A DNA stretch of 60,090 bases from Alicyclobacillus mali NBRC 102425 (GTDB lineage Bacteria > Bacillota > Bacilli > Alicyclobacillales > Alicyclobacillaceae). The stretch covers positions 1 through 60,090 of the forward strand of contig NZ_BCSG01000027.1 in the NCBI RefSeq assembly GCF_001570745.1, in the 5' to 3' direction. Within the stretch, counting starts at the first letter, position 1. Every line of letters begins with the position of its first letter. Of the stretch, positions 32,072 to 41,840 are shown piece after piece. Below the pieces are notes generated by a model. It worked only from the letters and a program-made list of their open reading frames with translations. It was not told where the DNA came from and did not search any database. A program made the position numbers and the translations under genes.

Positions 32072-35000
32072 TCATTTGTTTGACAACAATAAGGTCAATG
32101 GGTTCGATACAGCTTGCCCATCTTCATTTTGCGCAGCCACGCGGTAGGTCACCGTCGAGAAACCTGCAGGTACGAGCACTGTCACGCGAATTGTCGCGTG
32201 AGGCGAGGTGACCGGACCTTGCGCAGGCACGTCATCCATAGCTCCGAGATCGCCACTTGTGGAGACCTTCGTGACCGGAGCGTATGATCCGTCGCTCTGT
32301 CTCTGGTAGATGACATACTGTGTCGCGCCTGAAACCGAGGTGAATGAGAGCATCGCACGATCTCCAACCACACGACCACTAATGATCGGCGTACTCAGGC
32401 GTACCGCGGGCACATCGACGGGAAGCGATACCGTCTTAGGTGCCGACACCGGAGACTCGGCGTGATCAGACGGCGAAAACAGCGCCTGCACAGCAAACGT
32501 TTGCGCATATGCATCTCGTTCCACCGTGACACTTAAGTCCGTGGCAGGAAGCATAGATCCAAAGGGCACCCATTGTCCATCCGGATTCTGTCTCCAAACG
32601 CGATAACCGATGGCACCTTGCACAGGCGTCCACACAATCTCGTTCTGAGAATCCTCTTCTTGCAGATAGGCTATCGGCGCGTCGCTCGTCGTCACCAAAA
32701 TGGCACCTTGATACGGCTGCAGCGTGAGTGTAATGCCGCCGTTCTGCACCTTGTACCACTGGTTGTTCAGTTCGTCGAGCATCGTGGTCCCGTCCGCAAC
32801 CGTCCCATCCGTCGGAATGGTCACGGTGATAGCTTGGTTTTGATTGTTGATCGCCACAATGGCCGTGGCATCCTCCGCCGACACACCGAAGACGTCTCTG
32901 CCATTCCGAATGGTCCTTGCAAATGCGTACACCATGCCCTGTGCGTACAACGGCGTGAAATCCCCCGTCTGAAGCACAGGATTGGCGTTTCGAATGGCAC
33001 CGAGCTTGCGGTAGTGGTTCAGGAGATTGAGATTCTGATTATCCCACGGATAGGTCCGACGATTGAGGGGATCGGTATAACCAGTGAGCCCTGCCTCGTC
33101 GCCGTAGAAGATCGTCGGATCGCCCGGGAAGCTGAATTGAAAGTCCGATACAAGCTTCAGCCTCTTGATCCCCAACTGTTCATCCGCAGGAGACGGCCTG
33201 TACTCATCCTGTTGGAGCGCAGATAGATCGCTGGGCTGCGGCGCGTTCTCCAGGATGGTCAGGATCCGCATCGTGTCCTGCGAATCGACAAGGTTCATCA
33301 TCGCGTAGAACGACTGCAGCGGATATTCGCTGTAGAGCCTCATCAACTCCTGATTAAAACCTTCAGCGTCAACGGCGTGGTGCTGCACGTTTCCATCGTT
33401 GTACGTGCCGCGGAAAAAGTCGATCACGGCGTTCCGGAACTGGTAGTTCATCACACTGTCGAAAGTCGATCCGGTTAACCAATCCGTTCCATTGTCGTTC
33501 GTCGCATTGTTCCAGATCTCACCGATGATCGCTGCGTTCGGATCGATCGATTTCACCGCGTCGCGAAAACCACTCCACCATGAGGTGTTAAAGTTGCCGT
33601 TGTCGGCCGAGTCCAAACGCCATCCGTCCGCCCCTTCGCGGATCCAGACACGCGCAACCGAGTTGGTGCCCCCGTAGACGAATTGCTGATAGGCCGGGTT
33701 CGACGTGTCCGTAAGTGGCAGTGTGTCGATCTGAAACCACGAGTTGTATGGGTTCGAAGTGTTCCCTGTCCACTCGTACCACGAGTAGTAGGGCGACAGT
33801 GAAGGCTGGTTCTTCGCGTACGCCTGCCACGCACCGTTGGAATTGAAATTCCCGAACTTGTTGAAGTAGACGCTGTCACTTCCGGTATCTTCGAACACCC
33901 CATCGAGGATGATGTGAAAACCTTTTGCATGCGCGGCCCTGACGAGATTCAGCCAGTCCTGCTGCGTTCCAAACCCAGGATCTATCTTGAAGTAGTCGGC
34001 TGTATCGTATTTGTGATTGGATTCCGCCTCAAAGACGGGCATCAGATACAGCGTATTGACTCCAAGGCTCTTCAGGTAGTCCAGCTTGTCTTCGGCGCCT
34101 TGCAAATCGCCTCCGAAAAAGTCAATGTTCCATTGGCCATTGCCTCGCAGACTGGCAATTGTGGGATCAGATGACGGAGGAATATTCGGATCATAGGGCG
34201 GCGAGTCCCAGTTCTCGTGGAACTGGATGGGGCCTAATGACTCCGTGCCGTCTGCCCCTACATAAATCCCCTTTTGAGTATTCGGGTTCTCTTCCGTGGC
34301 AATATTTCCGTTGTAGAACCGATCCGGCATAATCTCGTAGATGACGGCGTGCTTCAGCCAGTCCGGCGTCTGAAATCCTCGCTCGTATACGCTGATCTGG
34401 TAGCTCGGCCCGTCTGGAGACAAACCAACCTGTCCGAGACCCTCAAGCTGAGCTCCATTGTCATCGTAGTAGACCACCTGACCAGTGTCCGTCTCCGTTT
34501 TGAACTGGTACCACATCGTCCCGGGCGTGGTCACATCCGCCGCAGGGATGGTCACCGTCCACCACGTGTAGTCGCTGACGTCCTGCACGCCGGTTTGTTG
34601 CGCCAACTCGTCTCCCGACATTTGGATTTTCTGCATCGGCAGGTCGATCTCGCCTGACTGGTCCGCTGCCCCCCAGAGGCGAAGCGTAGCACTCTTCACG
34701 CTGAGCGGAGCACGCAGGCGAAGCGTGATGGGGGTTCCTGTGGGCACAGCTCCGAAGGGCGATCGATAGAACGCCTGAAACGAATCATGTGAATACGCTT
34801 GCATCCAAGCGGGCAGAGGCCCTACTATAAGCTCCGCGCTCCTGTCCAATTCGACATTGACCACCCCATCCGCGTCCTTGGCGACCGTGTCGATCTCGAC
34901 GCGATACAAGCCGTTTGGAAGGCTCTGTGGGACCGTGAATTGCACACTGTTCCAGCTCGCGTTTGCCCCATTGACTGTGGCGGCGGTTTCGCCCAACGAG

Positions 35001-35971
35001 TTGACAAACCGTATCACCGTGTGATTGGGTTGATCCTGGCTTCCGGCGAAGTCACCTACAGGGTCGGAGACCGTCACCGTATCACCGGGATTCGCCTGAA
35101 GTGTCGAAAGCGTGACTGTCCCCACGGGCAATGGGAAATTGTTGTTGATGTCGTCAGACGTGTGCAGTCCGTCACCCGAGAGACACGCAAAACTGGTGCC
35201 ATCGTAGATGTCAAAGCGATAATAGATCGTTCCGCCGTTTGAAGCGGGGATCGTGGCAGACCAGAGCTGATACGGTCCAAACGTTCTGCCTGGAGACATC
35301 TCGACCTGGAAACCCTTGTTTTGTGCGGTGTCCCAGCAATTCAGGATTACCTTCGTCAGGTTCCCGCTGTACGCTCGAAGGCTGATAGTCACCTCTTGTC
35401 CAGGGGAGGGATTCGGGTTTGACACGTACATCGGGTCGTCCGATGTATAGATTCCATCCCACTGAACGGTGTTGGCCGTGGTATAAGGATTGACCTGCAG
35501 CCCTTGTCCCGCAGGCGTCGATACCGAAATACCGCCGCTTTTGACCGTCACCGTGTACGTGCCGGCCCCCAGCCCATCATCACCGCCAGGAAGGCGCAGG
35601 GTGATGGAATTCGTCCCCGTCAGCGCAGCATCATTTGTTACATCGATCACGCCGTTGGTACTGTTCGATACCTCAACCTTGAAATTTGACGCATCCAAAG
35701 TCAGACCGTTCACAGTCAGAACCACGGTGGCCGCATTCCCGGCGCGAAAGCCGTTGCCACTCACAATCTGCACGGCATTCGAGTACGTCTCTGCTGCTGT
35801 GCCACCCCCTGAGGCCGGCCCCTCGGCGGACGAGGAATTGGAAGTGTCCATGGAAGTGACCGATAGCGAGCGTTGCGCGCTAACGAATCGAGAGTCTCCC
35901 AACGCCACAAACGGAAGCGTTGCAGACATAACGATGGTCGTCGCAAGGCTCGCGGCACCCGTCCACTTCAC
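32072..35971 (-). CDS. amyA: Secreted acid alpha-amylase AmyA (GH13, about 1299 aa)
   Basis: This extracellular enzyme starts starch breakdown. The order is: signal peptide (ASLATTIVMSATLPFVALG), an Ig-like domain (about 60-160), starch-binding or Ig-like domains (about 165-530), the GH13 barrel with linker (about 535-1040), and two fibronectin-III-like repeats at the C-terminus. Catalytic residues are D787 (GWRLD) and E818 (GEIW). In region I the usual NH is ED (DGVFEDTG), and in region IV the usual HD is QD (VDSQD), so both active-site histidines are missing. GTG 35971 is chosen because AGGAGG lies nine bases before it; the frame runs three codons further up. Confidence 0.92.
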   Translation of the reverse strand: MKWTGAASLATTIVMSATLPFVALGDSRFVSAQRSLSVTSMDTSNSSSAEGPASGGGTAAETYSNAVQIVSGNGFRAGNAATVVLTVNGLTLDASNFKVEVSNSTNGVIDVTNDAALTGTNSITLRLPGGDDGLGAGTYTVTVKSGGISVSTPAGQGLQVNPYTTANTVQWDGIYTSDDPMYVSNPNPSPGQEVTISLRAYSGNLTKVILNCWDTAQNKGFQVEMSPGRTFGPYQLWSATIPASNGGTIYYRFDIYDGTSFACLSGDGLHTSDDINNNFPLPVGTVTLSTLQANPGDTVTVSDPVGDFAGSQDQPNHTVIRFVNSLGETAATVNGANASWNSVQFTVPQSLPNGLYRVEIDTVAKDADGVVNVELDRSAELIVGPLPAWMQAYSHDSFQAFYRSPFGAVPTGTPITLRLRAPLSVKSATLRLWGAADQSGEIDLPMQKIQMSGDELAQQTGVQDVSDYTWWTVTIPAADVTTPGTMWYQFKTETDTGQVVYYDDNGAQLEGLGQVGLSPDGPSYQISVYERGFQTPDWLKHAVIYEIMPDRFYNGNIATEENPNTQKGIYVGADGTESLGPIQFHENWDSPPYDPNIPPSSDPTIASLRGNGQWNIDFFGGDLQGAEDKLDYLKSLGVNTLYLMPVFEAESNHKYDTADYFKIDPGFGTQQDWLNLVRAAHAKGFHIILDGVFEDTGSDSVYFNKFGNFNSNGAWQAYAKNQPSLSPYYSWYEWTGNTSNPYNSWFQIDTLPLTDTSNPAYQQFVYGGTNSVARVWIREGADGWRLDSADNGNFNTSWWSGFRDAVKSIDPNAAIIGEIWNNATNDNGTDWLTGSTFDSVMNYQFRNAVIDFFRGTYNDGNVQHHAVDAEGFNQELMRLYSEYPLQSFYAMMNLVDSQDTMRILTILENAPQPSDLSALQQDEYRPSPADEQLGIKRLKLVSDFQFSFPGDPTIFYGDEAGLTGYTDPLNRRTYPWDNQNLNLLNHYRKLGAIRNANPVLQTGDFTPLYAQGMVYAFARTIRNGRDVFGVSAEDATAIVAINNQNQAITVTIPTDGTVADGTTMLDELNNQWYKVQNGGITLTLQPYQGAILVTTSDAPIAYLQEEDSQNEIVWTPVQGAIGYRVWRQNPDGQWVPFGSMLPATDLSVTVERDAYAQTFAVQALFSPSDHAESPVSAPKTVSLPVDVPAVRLSTPIISGRVVGDRAMLSFTSVSGATQYVIYQRQSDGSYAPVTKVSTSGDLGAMDDVPAQGPVTSPHATIRVTVLVPAGFSTVTYRVAAQNEDGQAVSNPLTLLLSNK
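32493..32504. promoter_or_regulatory. Intragenic operator copy within amyA
   Basis: The same GCAAACGTTTGC palindrome as at malE occurs inside the 3' part of amyA, 511 bp upstream of the malE operator in transcription direction. It may be an auxiliary operator for DNA looping. It is also translated, so chance is possible. Confidence 0.5.
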
Positions 35972-35987
35972 GCACATCAACCTCCTT

Positions 35988-36003
35988 GTGCAAACGATTG
36001 CAC
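35988..36003. promoter_or_regulatory. amyA operator (MalR-type)
   Basis: GTGCAAACGATTGCAC is a near-perfect palindrome centred on CG, lying between the amyA -10 and its ribosome site. It shares GCAAACG with the malE operator. Confidence 0.72.
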
Positions 36004-36020
36004 TAATGTGATCGTCCCGG

Positions 36021-36048
36021 ATTATACGCGCAGCGTACCTGAGGTCAA
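36021..36048 (-). promoter_or_regulatory. amyA promoter
   Basis: On the minus strand TTGACC (complement of 36043-36048) and TATAAT (complement of 36021-36026) are 16 bases apart, followed by the operator. Confidence 0.75.
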
Positions 36049-36139
36049 GGGTGCTCTTGCATCGTTCATTGTCCTAATCTCCTTTCTTTTCTCTTGACAC
36101 CCTTGTTCCCTTCCCCACCCTTCCACTGTTAAAATGTAA

Positions 36140-37105
<966 letters not shown>

Positions 37106-37138
37106 TCGAGACGGAGGCAACCGAGAGGAGGCTCTCAT

Positions 37139-37891
37139 GTGGCATGGATGAAGTTCCCGGGCGCGCATCGCGCGCCCCTCATGTTCTATGAGCACGCGCG
37201 GATTTTCCCTTCGCGCACAACGCCGTACATCGACCCGTTTCTCCTGCTGGATCACTTCTCCATCCAGCACCCGGATGGCTTCCCGGATCACCCGCACCGG
37301 GGCTTTGAGATCATCACGTACGTGCTGAAAGGCGCCGTCGCGCACGCGGACAGCGCGGGCCACCAGAGCGTCATTCCGGAGGGCGGGGCGCAGCACGTGA
37401 CGGCGGGGCGCGGGATTGTGCACTCCGAAATGCCGGGCACGGACGGGATCGACAGCGGGCTGCAGCTCTGGATCAACATCCCGAGAAGCGACAAGGGCAT
37501 GGACCCGGGCTACGAGGATATCCCGCCCGACGCCCTGCCCGTGGACGAACCAGCCCAGGGCGTGCGCCGGAAGTGGATTGTGGGCGGTGAATCGCCAGTC
37601 AGGACGCATCGGCCCATGACGTACCAGGACGTCGAAATGGCGGCGGGCGCGTCCTACACCCTCGAGGCGCCAGCGCATCATCAGGGCTTCATCTTCGTGC
37701 TCGACGGCGGGGGTCACCTTGGCGAGGAAGAAATTCCGATGCAGAAGGGCGATCTCTTCATCTGGCACCGAGCCGACGGCGAGGCATTTGTGCCTACGCC
37801 CGTGCGGGCGGAGGAGTCGCTTCGCGTCGTGATGGTGTTCGGCGAGCCTGTGGGAGAGCGTCCCATCTTCAACGGCCCGTTCGTGGACTGA
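37139..37891 (+). CDS. Pirin family protein
   Basis: A 250-residue bicupin. The N-terminal cupin holds the metal ligands in DHPHRGFEIITYVL and QHVTAGRGIVHSE (His, His, His, Glu), as in pirins with quercetinase activity. GTG 37139 follows AGGAGG by eight bases; a nearby ATG is out of frame. It lies 33 bp after est2 and may share its mRNA. The physiological substrate is unknown. Confidence 0.87.
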   Translation: MAWMKFPGAHRAPLMFYEHARIFPSRTTPYIDPFLLLDHFSIQHPDGFPDHPHRGFEIITYVLKGAVAHADSAGHQSVIPEGGAQHVTAGRGIVHSEMPGTDGIDSGLQLWINIPRSDKGMDPGYEDIPPDALPVDEPAQGVRRKWIVGGESPVRTHRPMTYQDVEMAAGASYTLEAPAHHQGFIFVLDGGGHLGEEEIPMQKGDLFIWHRADGEAFVPTPVRAEESLRVVMVFGEPVGERPIFNGPFVD

Positions 37892-37893
37892 GA

Positions 37894-38526
37894 TCAACCT
37901 TTGCCCAAAAAGAATTCCTGCAACAGCTCGAGGTATACGCGCGATCGCGGCACGAAATCCGTCCACCGCGCGGTGCGCGCGTCTTTTTGCAAATGGCCAG
38001 GAAGAACGCGATAACCGGTAAGCACAGCTTCGTGCCGGCGGCCGAAGGCGAGATCGAGGAAGTCGCGAACGGAGAGTTCGTAGATGCCCGCGATCTCGTC
38101 CACCGCTGGGCGCAGCGCATCGAGCGACAGATCTGGCACGACGGCGACATACAGATGGTTGAATTCGCGGTCCCACACTGACCCGAGCCGCGCCTCGTGC
38201 GCCACCACGCCGAGCTTGTGCAGGCTTCCGGGAGCGACGTGAAGCCCAAGCTCCTCCTCGATCTCCCTCACGCCCTCTTCCGGCGATTCGCCGGCCTCGA
38301 GGTGCCCCGCGGCGCTCACGTCGAGGCGAAGCGGATTCGTGTCCTTGCGGGCGCCGCGCAGTTGGACGACGAGGCGCCCGTCGGCCCCTCTGTCCGTCAC
38401 AATCCACGCGTGAAACGTCTGGTGCCACAACCCGCGCTCATGTACCATGGACCTGGGCGCTGTGCCACAGGGAATCATTTCGTGTGTGAAAATATCAAGC
38501 CACTCTTCGCGTTCGTCTTTGCCCAT
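37894..38526 (-). CDS. Nudix hydrolase (IDI-like)
   Basis: A 210-residue protein similar to Nudix hydrolases annotated near isopentenyl-diphosphate isomerase. The Nudix box is GHLEAGESPEEGVREIEEEL followed by GL. Between the first Glu and the RE pair there are six residues where the consensus has seven. ATG 38526 is preceded by GAGGTGGGG. Its stop is only two bases from the pirin stop on the other strand. Substrate unknown. Confidence 0.8.
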   Translation of the reverse strand: MGKDEREEWLDIFTHEMIPCGTAPRSMVHERGLWHQTFHAWIVTDRGADGRLVVQLRGARKDTNPLRLDVSAAGHLEAGESPEEGVREIEEELGLHVAPGSLHKLGVVAHEARLGSVWDREFNHLYVAVVPDLSLDALRPAVDEIAGIYELSVRDFLDLAFGRRHEAVLTGYRVLPGHLQKDARTARWTDFVPRSRVYLELLQEFFLGKG

Positions 38527-38592
38527 TGGCCCCACCTCGGGTTCACCGTACCACAATCACGGCCTGCGCGGAACGGCCGAAGGAGGATGCCC

Positions 38593-39792
38593 GTGCCGAT
38601 GTACGTCTGGCTCGCGTGCGGCTTGTATTGGATGAACGGGATGGCGACTGTCGCCCTTGGCAGCGTGATGCCGCTCGCCATACAACACCTGCACGCCACC
38701 TACGTGTTCGGGAGCGATCTCGTCCTGCTCCAGTTTGTCGGCTACTGGATTGGCGTCCCCCTCTCTTCCCTCGCGGTGCGCCGATTTGGCTACCGATGGA
38801 CGCTTGTGGCTTCGAGCGCAGTGACCGCCATTGGGGAGGCGGGCTTCGCCGCCTGGCCCGAGCCGGCCGCGTATCTGGCGTCGTCTCTGTTGACCGGCGT
38901 CGGGATGGCCATGATGCAGGCCACCGTATCGACCTCCCTCGTCGAGTGGTTCCCCGCTCGCCGAGCGGTCATCATGAGCCGGACGGAAGCCGCCTTTGGC
39001 CTCGGGTGCGTCATGAGTCCCTTGGTGGCAAGCGCGTGCATCGCAGCAGGAGTTTGGCGCGCTGTGTTCACGCTGGTGGCCGCAGCAGCGGCGGCACTTG
39101 CCGTTCTCTCTGTGTTCACGCCGATGGCTGCACAGAGCGAAGCGGAAGGCGGACCTCGCGATGCGCACACCGACGCCATTCACTTCGCCAACCGGCGCGA
39201 TCGCGCCCTCGTGTTGGCCCTCTTTATGCTCTGCGTACTGGTCTACGTCGGGGTGGAATCGTGCGTGAACAACTTCTTGCCGGCCGTGTTCATTGAGCAC
39301 TTCGGCCTGCCCGCCCCAACCGCCTCCGTCACGGTGAGCGTCTTTTGGTCCGCAATGGTGGTGGGGCGCATGGCGACGGGGTGGGTTGCGAGGTTCCTGC
39401 CGTATCGCCCCTATCTCGTCCTGGCCACCGTGGGCACCCTCTGCACGAGTGTGGCCATGGCCGTCAGTGCAAGCCACATCGCAGGTTACGTCGAATGCGC
39501 CCTTCTGGGCCTCTTCATGTCCGGCATCTATGTGGTGACCCTGGTGTTTGCAAATCACGCGTTTCCGGAGTTGACAGGGCTTGTGACGCGGTTGGTGACG
39601 TTCTTCGCAGGGCTGGGGGGCGCGACGTTGCCGTACGCCTTTGGATGGACGCTGGCGAAGACGGGATCGCAATGGGCCGACGTGGCTTTGGCGCTATTTG
39701 CCGCGATGCTGTTGGCCGTGGTGGCTTGGACGAGCTGGGTGACAAAGCGAAAGTCGAGATCGCGCGCTGAGGGAGTGCATCTAGCGGGGTGA
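38593..39792 (+). CDS. MFS transporter, substrate unknown
   Basis: A 399-residue major facilitator with about 12 membrane segments and a central loop near residues 190-210. The TM2-3 loop AVRRFGYRW resembles MFS motif A. GTG 38593 follows AGGAGG by six bases; ATG 38599 is the alternative, while the ATG at 38587 touches the ribosome site. No specific substrate signature is recognised. Confidence 0.82.
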   Translation: MPMYVWLACGLYWMNGMATVALGSVMPLAIQHLHATYVFGSDLVLLQFVGYWIGVPLSSLAVRRFGYRWTLVASSAVTAIGEAGFAAWPEPAAYLASSLLTGVGMAMMQATVSTSLVEWFPARRAVIMSRTEAAFGLGCVMSPLVASACIAAGVWRAVFTLVAAAAAALAVLSVFTPMAAQSEAEGGPRDAHTDAIHFANRRDRALVLALFMLCVLVYVGVESCVNNFLPAVFIEHFGLPAPTASVTVSVFWSAMVVGRMATGWVARFLPYRPYLVLATVGTLCTSVAMAVSASHIAGYVECALLGLFMSGIYVVTLVFANHAFPELTGLVTRLVTFFAGLGGATLPYAFGWTLAKTGSQWADVALALFAAMLLAVVAWTSWVTKRKSRSRAEGVHLAG

Positions 39793-39822
39793 GCGCCGAG
39801 GGAAGCGGCGGAGCATGGAAAA

Positions 39823-39846
39823 GCCGCCGTCACGAGGAACGGCGGC
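39823..39846 (-). terminator. Intrinsic terminator of the ArsR gene
   Basis: On the minus strand GCCGCCGT and ACGGCGGC pair around TCCTCGTG and are followed by TTTTCC. The stem overlaps the last codons of the ArsR gene. Confidence 0.7.
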
Positions 39847-40168
39847 CGGCTGCATCGATTTCGGTTTCGGCGCGAGCGGCCCAGTCCATCAGGACAGCGG
39901 AAAGGGCTCGCAAACGCCGCCCGTTGAGTCGATAGATGGTGTATCGCTCGTCGCGCGGATGGCGGCGCACCTCCACCAGGCCATGCTCCCTCAACTGCCT
40001 CATGTGATGAGACAAGGTGTTTTGGCGCACGCCGAGGCGCTCACTCAGTGCCCCGGCGGTCTGCTCGCCTTCGGCCAGTGCGCGGAGGATGCGCAGCCGC
40101 TGGGGCTCGCCGAGCACCGCCAAACACTTCATCCAAGCGTCCTGCGGCGTATCCACTCCCTGCGTCAT
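39830..40168 (-). CDS. ArsR-family transcriptional regulator
   Basis: A 112-residue winged-helix protein with LGEPQRLRILRALAEGEQ, the recognition helix region LGVRQNTLSHHMRQLREHGL and the wing RRHPRDERYTIYRL. No cysteine metal site is visible, so it is probably not an arsenic sensor. ATG 40168 follows GGAGAGG. It is 36 bp downstream of the PHS-type transporter and may regulate it. Confidence 0.85.
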   Translation of the reverse strand: MTQGVDTPQDAWMKCLAVLGEPQRLRILRALAEGEQTAGALSERLGVRQNTLSHHMRQLREHGLVEVRRHPRDERYTIYRLNGRRLRALSAVLMDWAARAETEIDAAGRRSS

Positions 40169-40204
40169 TGCACCTCTCCTCGCATGACGTCGATTCGTCT
40201 GCTA

Positions 40205-41602
40205 TCAACCGACGATACTGTGATGCGTCGTGGCCTGCGGCGATACCTGAATTTCCTCGGTGTCCTCGAGCGATTTCTGCTTCATCTCAGGCACGGCGAG
40301 GAGAGTGAGCAGCGCCCCGATCAGCGCCACGCCCGCCAGCATACCCATGGTGACACTCAAGCCCGCGGCTTTGAGGATACCCGGCAGCACGAATGCGCCG
40401 AGGAACGCGCCAATCTTGCCAGCCGCCGCAGAAATCCCGTGCGCCGTGCCGCGCAGGTTCGTCGGGAATGCTTCGGACGGCACGAGGAACGTCGTTGTAT
40501 TTGGACCAAATTCGATGAAGAAGTAGCTCACCGCGTAGAGCAGCAGGAACAGGATGGGCATCTTCGCGATGCTCGGCACCAGGAACAGCGCCGCATATGC
40601 GGCCGCCATCACCACGAAGCCGAGGCTCTGGATGAACTTCCGCCCCCACTTGTCCATCAGGTTGGCCGCCACGAAATAGCCCGGTAGCGCAGCCACCATG
40701 AAGATGGCGGTTGCGACGAGCGTCGTGGTGACGAGCTGCGCATGCGGCAGGAGCGCCTTCAGAATCAGCTGCGACGAGACACTGTTTCCGTAGAACGCCA
40801 CGTCAATCAGGAACCAGCTGCCCGCGGTACCGAGCAGGCGGAACAGGTGCTTCGGCGTCCACAGCGACTGCTTGGCGATCACGGCGCGCGGAGCGGCATC
40901 CGCCGAGTCACGCACGGCCGCGCCCGTCAGTTCCCGGGCGGCGCTCGCCGCCGCATCTGCGTCCTGCTTCACGGCCATGAGGTAGCGCGGCGACTCGGGC
41001 ATCCTGCGGCGCAGGTAGATGACGGATGCCGCCGGAATGGCACCGAGCGCGAGCATGATGCGCCACGCGACGTCATGCGGGATGCCTACCGAGAGCAGGA
41101 TGGACGCCACGAGCGGCCCCGCCAGAAGCCCGAGCCCCTGCATGGCAAACACCATCGTGACCATAAACCCGCGGTTTTTGCGGTTGGAATACTCCGTCAT
41201 GATAACCGAGCTCGTGGGATAGTCTCCGCCCACGCCCAGTCCGACGATGAAGCGGAAAATGACGAGCCAGATGAAGGACGGCGCGCACGCGGACAGAATG
41301 GCGCCCACGGCGAGCATGATGACCTCGAATCCGTACATGGCCTTGCGCCCGAGCTTATCCATCAGTTTGCCGAAGAACAGAGCGCCGAGCGCCGCCGCCG
41401 CGAGAGAAGTGCTGTTCAAAATGGACAGTTGCGCGGTGGAAAGATGCCAGATGGGGGTAAGGATGGCGGTCACCGTGCCGATGATGAAGAGATCATACGC
41501 GTCGGTGAAAAATCCCATGCCAGCCGTGAACATGGTCTTCCAGTGGAAGCCGCTGAGCCGACTTTCGTCCATGGCCTCGAGAACTTTCGGATTGACGGAC
41601 AC
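40205..41602 (-). CDS. MFS symporter of the PHS (phosphate:H+) type
   Basis: A 465-residue transporter with 12 membrane segments. GMGFFTDAYDLFIIG and FIVGLGVGGDYPTSSVIMTE are hallmarks of the phosphate:H+ symporter branch, which also contains aromatic-acid and sugar carriers. GTG 41602 follows AGGGG at eight bases; the open frame continues upstream through a non-membrane stretch that is not coding. The substrate, phosphate or organic acid, is undecided. Confidence 0.82.
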   Translation of the reverse strand: MSVNPKVLEAMDESRLSGFHWKTMFTAGMGFFTDAYDLFIIGTVTAILTPIWHLSTAQLSILNSTSLAAAALGALFFGKLMDKLGRKAMYGFEVIMLAVGAILSACAPSFIWLVIFRFIVGLGVGGDYPTSSVIMTEYSNRKNRGFMVTMVFAMQGLGLLAGPLVASILLSVGIPHDVAWRIMLALGAIPAASVIYLRRRMPESPRYLMAVKQDADAAASAARELTGAAVRDSADAAPRAVIAKQSLWTPKHLFRLLGTAGSWFLIDVAFYGNSVSSQLILKALLPHAQLVTTTLVATAIFMVAALPGYFVAANLMDKWGRKFIQSLGFVVMAAAYAALFLVPSIAKMPILFLLLYAVSYFFIEFGPNTTTFLVPSEAFPTNLRGTAHGISAAAGKIGAFLGAFVLPGILKAAGLSVTMGMLAGVALIGALLTLLAVPEMKQKSLEDTEEIQVSPQATTHHSIVG

Positions 41603-41795
41603 GCGAGTCGCCCCTTTGTGGCTAGGTTTGAGCTGCGACGGGTCAATGCACTTGCCGCAATCGCGATGGATCCATACCCATTGATTCAATGGATATTGAT
41701 CCTTTCCGTCAACACATGCTACGCGCCATTTGTGAAATCCACGTGTTCGGATTGTGAAGAGTGTGTAAAGATCGAGGAAAATTGTGGGGTGAAGT

Positions 41796-41833
41796 GCGCG
41801 ATCCCGACCCGCTGTCGTCGGCCGGGATCGCGC
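41796..41833. terminator. Hairpin downstream of the DUF979 gene
   Basis: GCGCGATCCCG (41796-41806) pairs perfectly with CGGGATCGCGC (41823-41833). It has no clear T-run. The rest of the 238-base gap (41603-41840) shows nothing else convincing. Confidence 0.55.
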
Positions 41834-41840
41834 CATCTCG

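Noticed and set aside
35988-36003. CcpA cre site reading of the amyA and malE operators
   Set aside because: The inner CG fits any LacI-family site, but positions 3 and 12 do not match the cre consensus, while malR is encoded in the same cluster. It is kept only as an alternative.
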